DNA of 54,782 nt from a virus. The position numbers were made by a program, and so were the translations under genes. Below are positions 15,859 through 23,383 of this stretch, in pieces; position 1 is the stretch's first letter, and every line of letters starts with the position of its first letter. The stretch covers positions 1 to 54,782 of the IMG/VR virus record IMGVR_UViG_3300025889_000152. One strand, 5' to 3'. Under the pieces are notes generated by a model. The model was not told the DNA's origin, searched no databases, and saw only the letters and a list, made by a program, of their open reading frames with translations.

Positions 15859-16245
15859 ATGTCTCTTGGCGCTTATCTTGAGCCTAACATTACTAAAACT
15901 GCTGGCGGTACGATTCAGTTAACTGCTGATGAGGCTGGATCTTTGATTGTTTCTGCTGGTACTACTGCAACATCTTTCCGATTGCCTCCTATCACCTCCC
16001 CTGATCAAGACTTCAGATTTACTTTTCTGAATACCGTTGATCAAAATATGGCGATCTTGCCTCCTTCTACTAAGGGCTATGATAACGCCTCTTTAACCCT
16101 TGGCACATTGAACAATGCTGCTGCTGCATCCGTGACTTACTCAACCAGTTCCCAAAAAATTGGTGCTGTTGCCTCGGCGCGATCGATCGCTGGCAAATGG
16201 TGGGTAGTCAATAACACCGATGCTGCTGCCGCAACTGTTGCTTAA
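15859..16245 (+). CDS. Putative capsid decoration protein A
   Basis: 128 residues starting MSLGAYLEPN; the ATG at 15859 has GGTGAAAC upstream. All-beta composition rich in Ala, Thr and Ser. The C-terminal half (NNAAAASVTYSTSSQKIG...KWWVVNN...TVA) is closely related to that of the next gene, so the two are tandem paralogues. A capsid- or fibre-decorating role is inferred from position right after the capsid gene. Confidence 0.55.
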   Translation: MSLGAYLEPNITKTAGGTIQLTADEAGSLIVSAGTTATSFRLPPITSPDQDFRFTFLNTVDQNMAILPPSTKGYDNASLTLGTLNNAAAASVTYSTSSQKIGAVASARSIAGKWWVVNNTDAAAATVA

Positions 16246-16284
16246 CTTCCGCTTTCTCCGCAAATTTTCTCTAGGTAATAAATT

Positions 16285-16737
16285 ATGGCAGCTGGTAATA
16301 TTCTCGCGTTATGGAACGCAATTACAGGCAAGCAGGATGTAGCTAGGCTTGACTCTACCACAGGCGGCTTGATTGTACGGGCTTATCAAAGCTTTATCGG
16401 TGGCGCGATCGCCGCTAAGACTGCAAACTACACTGTCGGCACTGTTGCCACTGATGTATTTGGCACAGTATTTACAAATGAAGGGGCAAGTGGTGCGGTA
16501 ACTTTTACCCTCCCTGCTCCAACTTCGGGCGCATACTACTTCTTTGCGGGTGTCGCCGATCAAAATATTACTATTTCTGCGGGTGCAGGACTTGGGATAA
16601 CTGTGAATAATGCTGCTGCGGCTAGTATCGCTTTCTCAACCAGTTCTCAAAAGATTGGTAGTTTTGCCGTGGCGATCGCGAATGGCACGAAATGGCTATT
16701 AGTCAATCTCAGCAATAACACGGCTACTGTGGCATAA
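16285..16737 (+). CDS. Putative capsid decoration protein B
   Basis: 150 residues, paralogue of the preceding gene: it shares NNAAAASIAFSTSSQKIG and KWLLVN...TATVA at the C-terminus but has a different N-terminus (MAAGNILALWNAITGKQDVARL). Glycine and alanine rich, probably a beta-sandwich. The pair may form a mixed or alternative surface lattice, which is inference. Confidence 0.55.
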   Translation: MAAGNILALWNAITGKQDVARLDSTTGGLIVRAYQSFIGGAIAAKTANYTVGTVATDVFGTVFTNEGASGAVTFTLPAPTSGAYYFFAGVADQNITISAGAGLGITVNNAAAASIAFSTSSQKIGSFAVAIANGTKWLLVNLSNNTATVA

Positions 16738-16750
16738 GAGGTAATCCCTA

Positions 16751-16960
16751 ATGGAAACAATACATATCCATAGGGACGACTCACCTGATGGGGTTAGGAT
16801 CAATCTTCGCGATTATGATCCTAACTTTCATCGTTTATGGGTCGCCCCAAAAGTAGAACAGCCAAAAATAGAAACTGTTGAAATTGCGGGCTTGCAAGAG
16901 CCTGTTGAAGAAACTCCTGTTGAACCAGTAAAAAGAACTCGCAGAAAGAGAGGTGAATAA
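16751..16960 (+). CDS. Small protein with basic tail
   Basis: 69 residues: N-terminal METIHIHRDDSPDGVRI, an acidic Pro/Glu middle and a C-terminal VKRTRRKRGE. GAGG lies near -12. Its stop overlaps the next start (TAATG). It may be a small virion or assembly factor; no family recognised. Confidence 0.55.
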   Translation: METIHIHRDDSPDGVRINLRDYDPNFHRLWVAPKVEQPKIETVEIAGLQEPVEETPVEPVKRTRRKRGE

Positions 16961-18144
16961 TGGCTGTTCCCTCTAATTATGCTGCTTTGGTCACAGCGAT
17001 CGATGCAATTTTAACAACATACGGTTTATCGCTGTTTCAGGTATTCGGTGGGCGATCGACTCAGCCTTCTTTACGCGAACTAATATCTTTGCGATGGAAA
17101 TTATTTAGTATGACCACACCCGCAAATTATGCAACTTTAATAGCTGAAATTGATGTTGTAATCGAAAGCTACGGGCTAAGCTTGCAAGAAGTATTCGGTG
17201 GGCGATCGACTCAACCAACTTTGCAAGAGCTTATAGATTTAAGGTATGAATTATTTGAAGTTGGTGGTTCTGGTGGCATTGACCTTACCGCGCCGCCTAC
17301 AAACATCGGCACAACTACACCTGTAGCTGTTAATTCAACAATCTTCACAGCACTTCCTGCTAACAATACTTCTGCCCTTATTGCGAGTGGCTCATCGCTC
17401 ACTGGTAGTAATGCTCAGAGCCTTGTGAATTTAAGCCAGACTTGGAATACTACAGGTACTCCAACCGCAATCTTTGCAAACATTACTGACACTGCTAGTA
17501 ATGCGGCTAGTAGCTTATTGGATTTACAGGTAGGCGGAATGAGTAGGTTTAACGTCAGGAAATCTGGCACTATCGACATTTCTAATTCTGGTACAGCAGG
17601 AGTGCTATTAAACGACAACAGCACTTCTGGTATAAGAGCAAATTCCGGTAGCGGAAATATCAAGATAGGTTCGCTAAATGGTTTTGGGTTGGGTGTTTGG
17701 AATAACTTTATCGCAATTCATCCTAGTGCGGGAATAGATACTTGCCTATACCGTGACGCAGCCAACACCCTAGCCCAACGCAACGGGGTAAATAGCCAAA
17801 CATCACGCCTCTACAAATCTTTCACGGACGTATCTAACTACACTCGTGCTGCATGGCAATTCAACGCTAATGGAATTGCTCTTGCTGGCGAAAGTGCTGG
17901 TACTGGTGACGCAAATATATCAATCACTCTTATCCCTAAAGGTACAGGTTCTGTTCGTACCACTGGCAAAATTTACCCTGCTACAGATGCTTTGGCAGAA
18001 CAAACTGCGACAGGGATATTGGCTGGTACTGGTGCGCCAAATAATGCTAATGGTGATAATGGCGATTTCTATTTAAGAAGTGATGGCGGCGCTCTAACCA
18101 CTATCTACCAAAAACGGGCTGGGGCGTGGGTTGGAATTGTATAA
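16960..18144 (+). CDS. Tail fibre-like protein
   Basis: 394 residues. Two tandem N-terminal repeats of about 45 residues share NYAxLxxxID, YGLSL and VFGGRSTQP (about 4-45 and 54-97). The middle is Ser/Asn/Thr rich, and the end GDNGDFYLRSDGGALTTIYQK...GAWVGIV is a pattern seen at the C-termini of phage fibres. It follows the decoration genes. A trimeric fibre or spike is the best guess; the repeats are likely virion attachment units. Confidence 0.65.
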   Translation: MAVPSNYAALVTAIDAILTTYGLSLFQVFGGRSTQPSLRELISLRWKLFSMTTPANYATLIAEIDVVIESYGLSLQEVFGGRSTQPTLQELIDLRYELFEVGGSGGIDLTAPPTNIGTTTPVAVNSTIFTALPANNTSALIASGSSLTGSNAQSLVNLSQTWNTTGTPTAIFANITDTASNAASSLLDLQVGGMSRFNVRKSGTIDISNSGTAGVLLNDNSTSGIRANSGSGNIKIGSLNGFGLGVWNNFIAIHPSAGIDTCLYRDAANTLAQRNGVNSQTSRLYKSFTDVSNYTRAAWQFNANGIALAGESAGTGDANISITLIPKGTGSVRTTGKIYPATDALAEQTATGILAGTGAPNNANGDNGDFYLRSDGGALTTIYQKRAGAWVGIV

Positions 18145-18161
18145 ATAAAGGATAAACAAAA

Positions 18162-18584
18162 ATGACAATCTTAAACTTTTCAATTGATTTTACCGAAGCA
18201 CAGCTAACAGGTATTGCACAGGCTCGAACTGCTTACAATGCTACGAATGAGGCTCAGCTAACCGACTCTGAATATCTGGAATATGTGTTGCTTGGCGCTG
18301 CTAATTCTTATGCTGCTCAGTATTCAGGCTCTGCACCTGTACCACCATCGCCTATTGCGCCGCAATCCCGATCAATCGATATGCGGCGATTATGCTTGGC
18401 TTTGGAGCAAATGGAATTGCTAGATGATATTGAGTCCGCGATCGCCGCGCAATCAAGATCAGCACAAATTGAATGGGAATTTGCAACCGATGTCAGAGCC
18501 GATCATCCTTTGGTGGTGCAATTGGCTACTGCGATGAGTCTTGATATTGATGAGATATTTGATCTTGCTGAGAGCTTTACTTGA
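18162..18584 (+). CDS. Hypothetical virion-region protein
   Basis: 140 residues, starting MTILNFSIDFTEAQLTG with AAGGA upstream. N-terminal helical part, a Pro-rich linker near 67-78, and a helical acidic C-terminus. It follows the fibre gene by 17 bp and probably shares its transcript. No family recognised. Confidence 0.5.
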   Translation: MTILNFSIDFTEAQLTGIAQARTAYNATNEAQLTDSEYLEYVLLGAANSYAAQYSGSAPVPPSPIAPQSRSIDMRRLCLALEQMELLDDIESAIAAQSRSAQIEWEFATDVRADHPLVVQLATAMSLDIDEIFDLAESFT

Positions 18585-18616
18585 TGCGCTAAAATGCCCC
18601 TATATCATAAATAGCT

Positions 18617-19282
18617 ATGTCGGCAATGATACATAAAACCATAATCGGGGTAGCTCCTCAGCGCCCCACGCCAGCACCCGAATCGCCGCCCCCTAGGTCG
18701 GTCGATCCTTGGGTGGTGCTTCTAATGCTTGCATCAAGCGCGGGGACGTACATCGCTACGCAAGCCCCAAAGCTGTTTAGTAGTCCCCTGTTTGCCAAGG
18801 TCGCGCAAACAGCGATCGCCGATCATCAGGCAAAAACTTCTCTCGAAGTCGCGACTGAATTAACCCAGAATAATCTGCAAATTCAGCAAACCGAGGCAAA
18901 GATTGATGAGCGCCAAGATTTGATTGATTTGCTTAAGCAGGTATTGCTCGAAACCCAGAAAGGGACTAATGAGCAGCAATCGCAAATATTGACCCTATTC
19001 GGGCAGATGATGGCATTGCAAGCAACCCATGCTAAGGCGGCTGAATCTCAGTCTGCGATCGCCGCCCGATTGGAAACCATAGCTACAGCGATCGCTGAAT
19101 CAATTACAATTTTGAATCTCAGTTCAGCCCGTAGCCAAAAGGAAACTACTGAGATACTAAAGAAAGTTGCGGACGGGCAAGAAATTACCCACGAATACGT
19201 GGCAAGCTTAGCAGGTGAATTGCGGGTCAAGCTTGCCGATATTGAGAAGACGATCGTCGATGCGATTAACGCAAAAAAATGA
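18617..19282 (+). CDS. Membrane-anchored coiled-coil protein
   Basis: 221 residues. A Pro-rich start is followed by one membrane helix (about 31-48, PWVVLLMLASSAGTYIAT) and then a long coiled coil rich in Gln, Ala, Glu and Ile. Last gene of the rightward virion block; its stop lies in a strong terminator. The layout would suit a spanin, a membrane-associated lysis factor or an adhesin-associated stalk, but nothing distinguishes these. Confidence 0.5.
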   Translation: MSAMIHKTIIGVAPQRPTPAPESPPPRSVDPWVVLLMLASSAGTYIATQAPKLFSSPLFAKVAQTAIADHQAKTSLEVATELTQNNLQIQQTEAKIDERQDLIDLLKQVLLETQKGTNEQQSQILTLFGQMMALQATHAKAAESQSAIAARLETIATAIAESITILNLSSARSQKETTEILKKVADGQEITHEYVASLAGELRVKLADIEKTIVDAINAKK

Positions 19283-19312
19283 GCTACCCAAATTTGAGTA
19301 GCTCATTTTTTT
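19281..19312. terminator. Bidirectional terminator between convergent genes
   Basis: GAGCTACCCAAA pairs with TTTGAGTAGCTC (19281-19304, one mismatch), followed by ATTTTTTT on the plus strand and by TTTTTTT on the minus strand. It separates the rightward virion block from the leftward HAD/RHH genes. Confidence 0.85.
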
Positions 19313-19508
19313 ATTTAAATTTTGAAAATTTATTTTCAAGGAATTGGCAAATATTCGGCTCGCCTTTGTGAATGCCAATCTCGGTAATAAACCCTTCAGC
19401 GATCGCCGCCTGTTTGAGGCGCTCAATCGTGCCTTTAGGCAAGCGTAGATTAAGTTGGGCGCGATCGCCCTCGCCTTTGGGTCGCCCCTTGCGCTTAGGG
19501 GCTAGGCT
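19311..19508 (-). CDS. RHH domain in -1 frame after HAD gene
   Basis: 65 codons in the -1 frame relative to the HAD gene, reading SLAPKRKGRPKGEGD, then RAQLNLRLPKGTIERLKQAA and a tail ending KFSKFK. The middle has the RHH shape: a basic KGRPKG arm, a beta strand and two helices. There is no ATG, GTG or TTG in frame between the preceding in-frame stop and the conserved part. It joins the HAD frame exactly at the slippery heptamer at 19508-19514. It may be made as a frameshifted HAD-RHH fusion; alternatives are a homopolymer sequencing error or a decayed gene. Confidence 0.6.
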   Translation of the reverse strand, partial: SLAPKRKGRPKGEGDRAQLNLRLPKGTIERLKQAAIAEGFITEIGIHKGEPNICQFLENKFSKFK

Positions 19509-19514
19509 AAAAAA
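19484..19514 (-). promoter_or_regulatory. Candidate -1 ribosomal frameshift signal
   Basis: On the minus strand the HAD frame reads GAT TTT TTA GCC TAG. T TTT TTA is a canonical X XXY YYZ heptamer, the same as in HIV-1. After a 5-base spacer (GCCTA) comes a hairpin with stem GCCCCT/AGGGGC and loop AAGCGCA. Spacing and stem strength match known -1 sites, and the -1 frame encodes an RHH domain. Confidence 0.6.
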
Positions 19515-20005
19515 TCGTTCACATCTAGATACTCGCAGCCTAGGTTAGCGGCAAATTGGCGATCGCTATCTCTGCCATTGGCATAGGCTGGATTGCCTGA
19601 TAGATCGCCTATGTAGTGGGTGATCTTTCTGCTAAACACAGTTTGAGCAACAAACCCCATTCCTGCACGGGGTTTGCGAAAATTCAAAAGGTGATCATCA
19701 AAGTATGTCCACCCTTGTTCTTTTGTGCGCCCCCAGCAACTTTCCCCTTCATCAGGGCAAAAGAAAGCCCCAATAAAGTTAGGCTGTTGTGCCATAAGCC
19801 AATCAAACTGAGCTTTGACCACTTCGAGCGTGGTGTAGCCATGTGAAATACCAGCCTGATTGCTGATAATAATCGAGTTTTTTGGCACTCTAGCAAGGAC
19901 TTCTTCAATCAAGGGCATTTCTGCACCTTGATAGTTTTGCGGGTGTCCTGCGGCGAAATTGCCGAGTTTCCCAGCCAATACTCCATCGCGATCAAAAGCG
20001 TACAT
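19502..20005 (-). CDS. HAD-family phosphatase, PNKP/HisB-like
   Basis: 167 residues in the zero frame. HAD motifs are all present: FDRDGV (nucleophile Asp5 and Asp7), IIISNQAGI (motif II), FRKPRAGM (the Lys of motif III) and IGDLSGNPAYANGRDSD (motif IV). The order and spacing resemble polynucleotide 3'-phosphatases and HisB-N enzymes. Possible roles are repair of 3'-phosphate ends or sugar-nucleotide chemistry. GAGGAG lies upstream, inside the end of the 20012 gene. Its last codons hold the frameshift candidate. Confidence 0.82.
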   Translation of the reverse strand: MYAFDRDGVLAGKLGNFAAGHPQNYQGAEMPLIEEVLARVPKNSIIISNQAGISHGYTTLEVVKAQFDWLMAQQPNFIGAFFCPDEGESCWGRTKEQGWTYFDDHLLNFRKPRAGMGFVAQTVFSRKITHYIGDLSGNPAYANGRDSDRQFAANLGCEYLDVNDFLA

Positions 20006-20011
20006 ATTTAT

Positions 20012-20719
20012 TTACTCCTCATTGGCGGCGAAAAGTTCCCACAGCGCACGGGAAAACCACTCCTCTGCTTTTGCCGAAGCAAAAGATATGGTGTCTTCGT
20101 CAAAGTTTTTTTCAATAGGATCAAAGAATTGAGGCTGGCAAATTGCCTCTTTCATGATCCGTTCTGCGGACCTTCTGTCAGGAACGGAAAAATTTTGGCA
20201 TACTTTCCCATCTAGGAATCGCGTAACTACCCCGTTTTCTACTCGCTCAATGGGGTAGCGCCACGGCGATGGGATTGGATTACTGTCTCGCTGTTTTTTT
20301 ACAATCCAGTCTGACTCAGCCAAGATGTCGGCGGCTGCATCCCAATTGGCTCCATTACACCAATAAACGGTGTCTAAGCCTTTTAGGAAATGCTTGTTTT
20401 TTTGCCCCAAAGCAAAACTAATTGCTTTAGGGCAGCCAAAAATTACGGCTATTAAACACCCTGCCAAGCGCGGGTGAAGCTGATTGATTTGCTCCATTAC
20501 CTTTGCTTCTTCTTTGCTCAGCAGAGGCAATGCACTTAGGCGGTTTCCTTTCCCTGCAAGAAGATCATCTAAGATGATCTTCTCCCTATTCAAGAAGAAT
20601 AGATCGTATTCTTCTTGCACCCGTTGGGTGTCGATGGTCAGGGTTGTGGCTGTTCGTTTCCTATCGCCTTGCCACGTCCATGTAGCAATTGGCGCGTAAT
20701 GTTTTTCTAATTCGGGCAT
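20012..20719 (-). CDS. Hypothetical protein
   Basis: 235 residues, with a strong AAGGAGG 5 bases before the ATG. Mixed alpha/beta composition; a hydrophobic stretch GCLIAVIFGCPKAISFALG near 87-105 is probably buried rather than membrane. There is no catalytic motif I recognise. It is translated just before the HAD phosphatase (6-bp gap), so the two may act together on a nucleotide or nucleic-acid substrate; this is inference. Confidence 0.6.
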   Translation of the reverse strand: MPELEKHYAPIATWTWQGDRKRTATTLTIDTQRVQEEYDLFFLNREKIILDDLLAGKGNRLSALPLLSKEEAKVMEQINQLHPRLAGCLIAVIFGCPKAISFALGQKNKHFLKGLDTVYWCNGANWDAAADILAESDWIVKKQRDSNPIPSPWRYPIERVENGVVTRFLDGKVCQNFSVPDRRSAERIMKEAICQPQFFDPIEKNFDEDTISFASAKAEEWFSRALWELFAANEE

Positions 20720-20759
20720 TTGCGCCTCCTTGACGCTAATTTAATTGCCTTTCGGCAAT

Positions 20760-21060
20760 GCGATCGCTAGGACTCGAACCCAGCTTATAAGCAATCTTTT
20801 CGCCTATGATGTTGCCCTTGGATTGATACTGAGAGGTGATCAAGCTCTCTTTCTCATGGTGCGTCCGTTTTGTCGCACATCCTAAACAATAGGTACTTCT
20901 TCCTAAAGGAATTTTCGCTACGTGGGACTCGATCCCACTTTTAAGGCTACTTCGATTGCTAGACCCTTGCCTTGGTTAAGGGATCGCACGGCGGGTTGGT
21001 GTACCGCCACGCTCTGCCAGATGCAGAGACGGCTCCTTTTGTTTTAAGCCCGTGGAGTCA
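20760..21060 (-). other. Gene-free stretch with tRNA T-arm-like fragments
   Basis: No protein gene is convincing here. The minus strand holds CTGGGTTCGAGTCCTAG at 20767-20783 and GTGGGATCGAGTCCCAC at 20922-20938, both shaped like tRNA T-arms, and a stable GGCGG/CCGCC hairpin near 20990-21008. I could not complete a cloverleaf around either T-arm, so they may be decayed tRNAs or parts of another structured RNA. AGCCC/GGGCT at 21047-21065 may end the upstream leftward gene. Confidence 0.35.
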
Positions 21061-21071
21061 GGGCTAGCAAA

Positions 21072-21803
21072 TTAATCAAAAACTCCTTTTCTAAAATCGT
21101 TTTTGATGCTTTCAATTTCTGTTTGCAAAGCGCGAATCTTTTCCTGAACAATGGACTCATGAGGACGAGCGCCATTGAAGAGGACAACATCAGCAAACAC
21201 TCCTCTAATGATGACGGTGTTTGCATCAGCCCATTTTTGCTGATGTCTTGTCACCCTAAAAGGGCAAACTTGAATGCTGGGGCAAATTCTTTTTAATTCA
21301 TCCCAGCATTCATTTGGTACGAATGCCCTTTTGAACGGAGTTAGTAGGCTCCCATCCATCAGTTCTCGAAACTTGGGGTGCGTTGTGATGATTTTTACGA
21401 TCTCCGCTTTTTGGGCGAAAGTCAAAGGTTTAACGGGTTTTGCACCCAATTCTTGCACCCATTTAATTTCTGTCTCCAATCTAGCAATTGTTTCTTTCGC
21501 CAAGTTGAATCGCCGAATTTCTTCAGCTTGTTTTGCGGCTTCAGTATCCGCAAGTTTTTTCAGGATGTCGCCTAATGGCTTAGAGAAATCCAATCCATTA
21601 GGCGAATCGTAGCGGTGTGCCATGATTAAATCGTGGCGCTGGTTTGGCTTTAGCGATTCCCAGACCGCTCCATTTTCTTGAAGAATGGGCAACAACGCTT
21701 GATCATACCGAATCCACTCTTGTTTCCCTTTCCACTTTATTTCAATGGTTTTTTCACAATTTTGGCACAGCCCTTGAATTCCTTCAATTTTAATTTCAGT
21801 CAT
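21072..21803 (-). CDS. Hypothetical zinc-finger/coiled-coil protein
   Basis: 243 residues from the ATG at 21803, which has AGGAGG at ideal spacing; the longer ORF start at 21827 lacks one. N-terminal CQNCEKTIEIKWKGK could bind zinc with later Cys. A coiled coil spans about 80-125, and the C-terminus is again helical. First gene of a leftward unit with a strong promoter. No family recognised. Confidence 0.6.
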   Translation of the reverse strand: MTEIKIEGIQGLCQNCEKTIEIKWKGKQEWIRYDQALLPILQENGAVWESLKPNQRHDLIMAHRYDSPNGLDFSKPLGDILKKLADTEAAKQAEEIRRFNLAKETIARLETEIKWVQELGAKPVKPLTFAQKAEIVKIITTHPKFRELMDGSLLTPFKRAFVPNECWDELKRICPSIQVCPFRVTRHQQKWADANTVIIRGVFADVVLFNGARPHESIVQEKIRALQTEIESIKNDFRKGVFD

Positions 21804-21845
21804 TGCTTGCCTCCTTTCGTTTTTCAATTTAACCTTATGTAAATC

Positions 21846-21874
21846 ATATTAAGCGCTTAAATATAATTTGTCAA
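21846..21874 (-). promoter_or_regulatory. Sigma-70-type promoter with palindromic operator
   Basis: On the minus strand: TTGACA (21874-21869), 17 bp, TAATAT (21851-21846), an almost ideal promoter. The 12-bp palindrome TTAAGCGCTTAA (21849-21860) overlaps the -10 box and is well placed for a repressor. It should drive the 21803, 20719 and 20005 genes. Confidence 0.8.
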
Positions 21875-21886
21875 CCCCTAATTTAA

Positions 21887-21923
21887 AAAAAATAGCGATC
21901 GCCTCAAATAGGAGCGATCGCTA
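21887..21923 (-). terminator. HIP1-built terminator
   Basis: Two HIP1 sites form a hairpin: TAGCGATCGCTCC on the minus strand pairs with GGCGATCGCTA, followed by TTTTTTTT. It ends the long leftward early operon whose last gene stops at 21935. Confidence 0.75.
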
Positions 21924-21934
21924 ATCAGGATGGG

Positions 21935-22156
21935 TTAGGGGCTGATGATTTGGCAAGCCCTAGGCAGAAAGGTTCCGCCGCTTTCCACTTCCCAAAAGGT
22001 AGCGCCAAGATACTGCACTTCCCTTTTAAATATTCCTTCCCTGCGGATGGCACGGGCGTTGTCAACTTCAATAACGCGATCGCCTATGTTGGGGGCTACG
22101 ATAGGCGATCGCGTGGGGAAAGGCAAATCAGGCTGAATGAACACTTTTTTACTCAT
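21935..22156 (-). CDS. Small hypothetical protein
   Basis: About 73 residues starting MSKKVFIQPDLPFPTR; the ATG at 22156 overlaps the stop of the upstream gene, and two more ATGs lie just before it. Probably a small beta-barrel (GDRVIEVDN...GATFWEVES). Last gene of the leftward early operon. No family recognised. Confidence 0.55.
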   Translation of the reverse strand: MSKKVFIQPDLPFPTRSPIVAPNIGDRVIEVDNARAIRREGIFKREVQYLGATFWEVESGGTFLPRACQIISP

Positions 22157-22592
22157 CGTCATCATCTGGATCGGGATATTCTTGATCTAGATTGCCAATG
22201 ATTTTTAAGATTTCATATTCAACTCGTTCTTTCTCTCCACGACTTAAATTGACTGGAATAAAATCAGGTTTAGAGAACTCTGGAATATTCTTGATGCACA
22301 GATCGCAATAGGCGATCGCTCTTTCGAGTGAATAGGTGTGCGATTCATGTAATAGCCATCCTTGCCAAACGATGGTATAGGGATAAGTGCAAAGAGGATC
22401 GCTGGGAGCTTGTACAACCTTCAAGGTTTGATTGGTGTAAAAACAGCGCCATAATTCGGCTGTTTTGATGCGTTGTGGTGGCAAGCGATCTCCAACAAAT
22501 TCGCTCCACAAATCATCGTCATGGTGAATATAGTCATCGGGAAGTTTCTCGACTAAAACTACTGCGGTCTGACGGGCTAAAGAACAGATCAT
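22149..22592 (-). CDS. Hypothetical acidic protein
   Basis: 147 residues with an acidic C-terminus (DQEYPDPDDDDE). Mixed helices and strands; SLARQTAVVLVEKLPDDYIHHDDDLW at the N-terminus (split as SLARQTAVVLVEK and LPDDYIHHDDDLW) is conserved-looking but unknown to me. Overlaps the next gene. Possibly a DNA-mimic or partner of a replication protein, which is speculation. Confidence 0.55.
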   Translation of the reverse strand: MICSLARQTAVVLVEKLPDDYIHHDDDLWSEFVGDRLPPQRIKTAELWRCFYTNQTLKVVQAPSDPLCTYPYTIVWQGWLLHESHTYSLERAIAYCDLCIKNIPEFSKPDFIPVNLSRGEKERVEYEILKIIGNLDQEYPDPDDDDE

Positions 22593-22616
22593 TTAACTAA
22601 TTCCAATAGTGATAAT

Positions 22617-22748
22617 TTATTTTACGCAAGGGGGATTAGATGGGTACTGAGTGCGCGGATCGCTACAACTGCGGGGATCTTGGGAGTAAGCGAGCGCCGC
22701 GATTGGGAATAGAAATAAAACGGAAACTGCGAGAGATAGAATTTTCAT
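22617..22748 (-). CDS. Small secreted peptide
   Basis: 43 residues from the ATG at 22748, with AAGGAG 9 bases upstream. Residues 1-20 (MKILSLAVSVLFLFPIAALA) are a classical signal peptide ending in an AxA-type site. The mature part is only about 23 residues, with two Cys (CSDPRTQYPSNPPC) that could form a disulfide. An exported phage peptide is unusual; superinfection exclusion or envelope signalling are possible but unsupported. Confidence 0.6.
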   Translation of the reverse strand: MKILSLAVSVLFLFPIAALAYSQDPRSCSDPRTQYPSNPPCVK

Positions 22749-23383
22749 GCTATTAGACTCCTTAGATTTGTAATTAGAACTTCGTGCGCTTTGCTTGGCA
22801 GTGCTTGCCAATTGGGATAATTCGATTGATCGCGATCGCGGTATTTCTGTACAAAAGCTTCAAGCCTTGGCGCAATGTCAAATTCAATTTGCATAAGCAA
22901 ATCTTTGATATTTTCAATTTTGCGATCGCGATCGCTGACTGCGGCGGCAAATTCAACAGCCACATTTTTAGGTGTGCGCGGGGTGCTAATCATGATTCGC
23001 CAATCGTGGTAACTGCGATCGTGTAGCCATTCGCAACACTCGCGATTTAGGTTTGTCGAAAAATTAGCGCGGTAATCGGTGGCGCTAACTGGTCGGGGCA
23101 ACCCTTCGCCACTGCCTTTCGCCTCACGAATTTGGTTGTTATACCAAACATCGCGTTCGTCCTGCGACATTTCATAGGCTTTTAGCAAGGCTTGCCCTGC
23201 GGCGCAATCGTAGCGCTGGCAGATATACGGTACGATATCGCCTTGCGGGGGGATGTCAACCAATTCGTTTAAGTAGGGGTTACTGACTTTGCCTGAATCT
23301 TGGCAACAAAAACACTTTGCGGGGGGCGCAATTTCACGCTCAATAAGGGGCGTAGATCGAAGCGTTGCTTGTATTTTGCTCAT
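22745..23383 (-). CDS. Replication-associated zinc-binding protein (candidate)
   Basis: 212 residues. CFCCQDSGKV near 24-33 and CQRYDC near 55-60 resemble a zinc ribbon. The rest is helical and charged. It overlaps the end of the replisome organiser gene by 44 bp and follows it in the same operon, as helicase loaders and their cofactors often do. No Walker motif is present, so an ATPase loader is unlikely. Confidence 0.5.
   Translation of the reverse strand: MSKIQATLRSTPLIEREIAPPAKCFCCQDSGKVSNPYLNELVDIPPQGDIVPYICQRYDCAAGQALLKAYEMSQDERDVWYNNQIREAKGSGEGLPRPVSATDYRANFSTNLNRECCEWLHDRSYHDWRIMISTPRTPKNVAVEFAAAVSDRDRKIENIKDLLMQIEFDIAPRLEAFVQKYRDRDQSNYPNWQALPSKAHEVLITNLRSLIA

Noticed and set aside
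20760-21060. Functional tRNAs
   Set aside because: T-arms are present but I could not find matching acceptor and anticodon stems.
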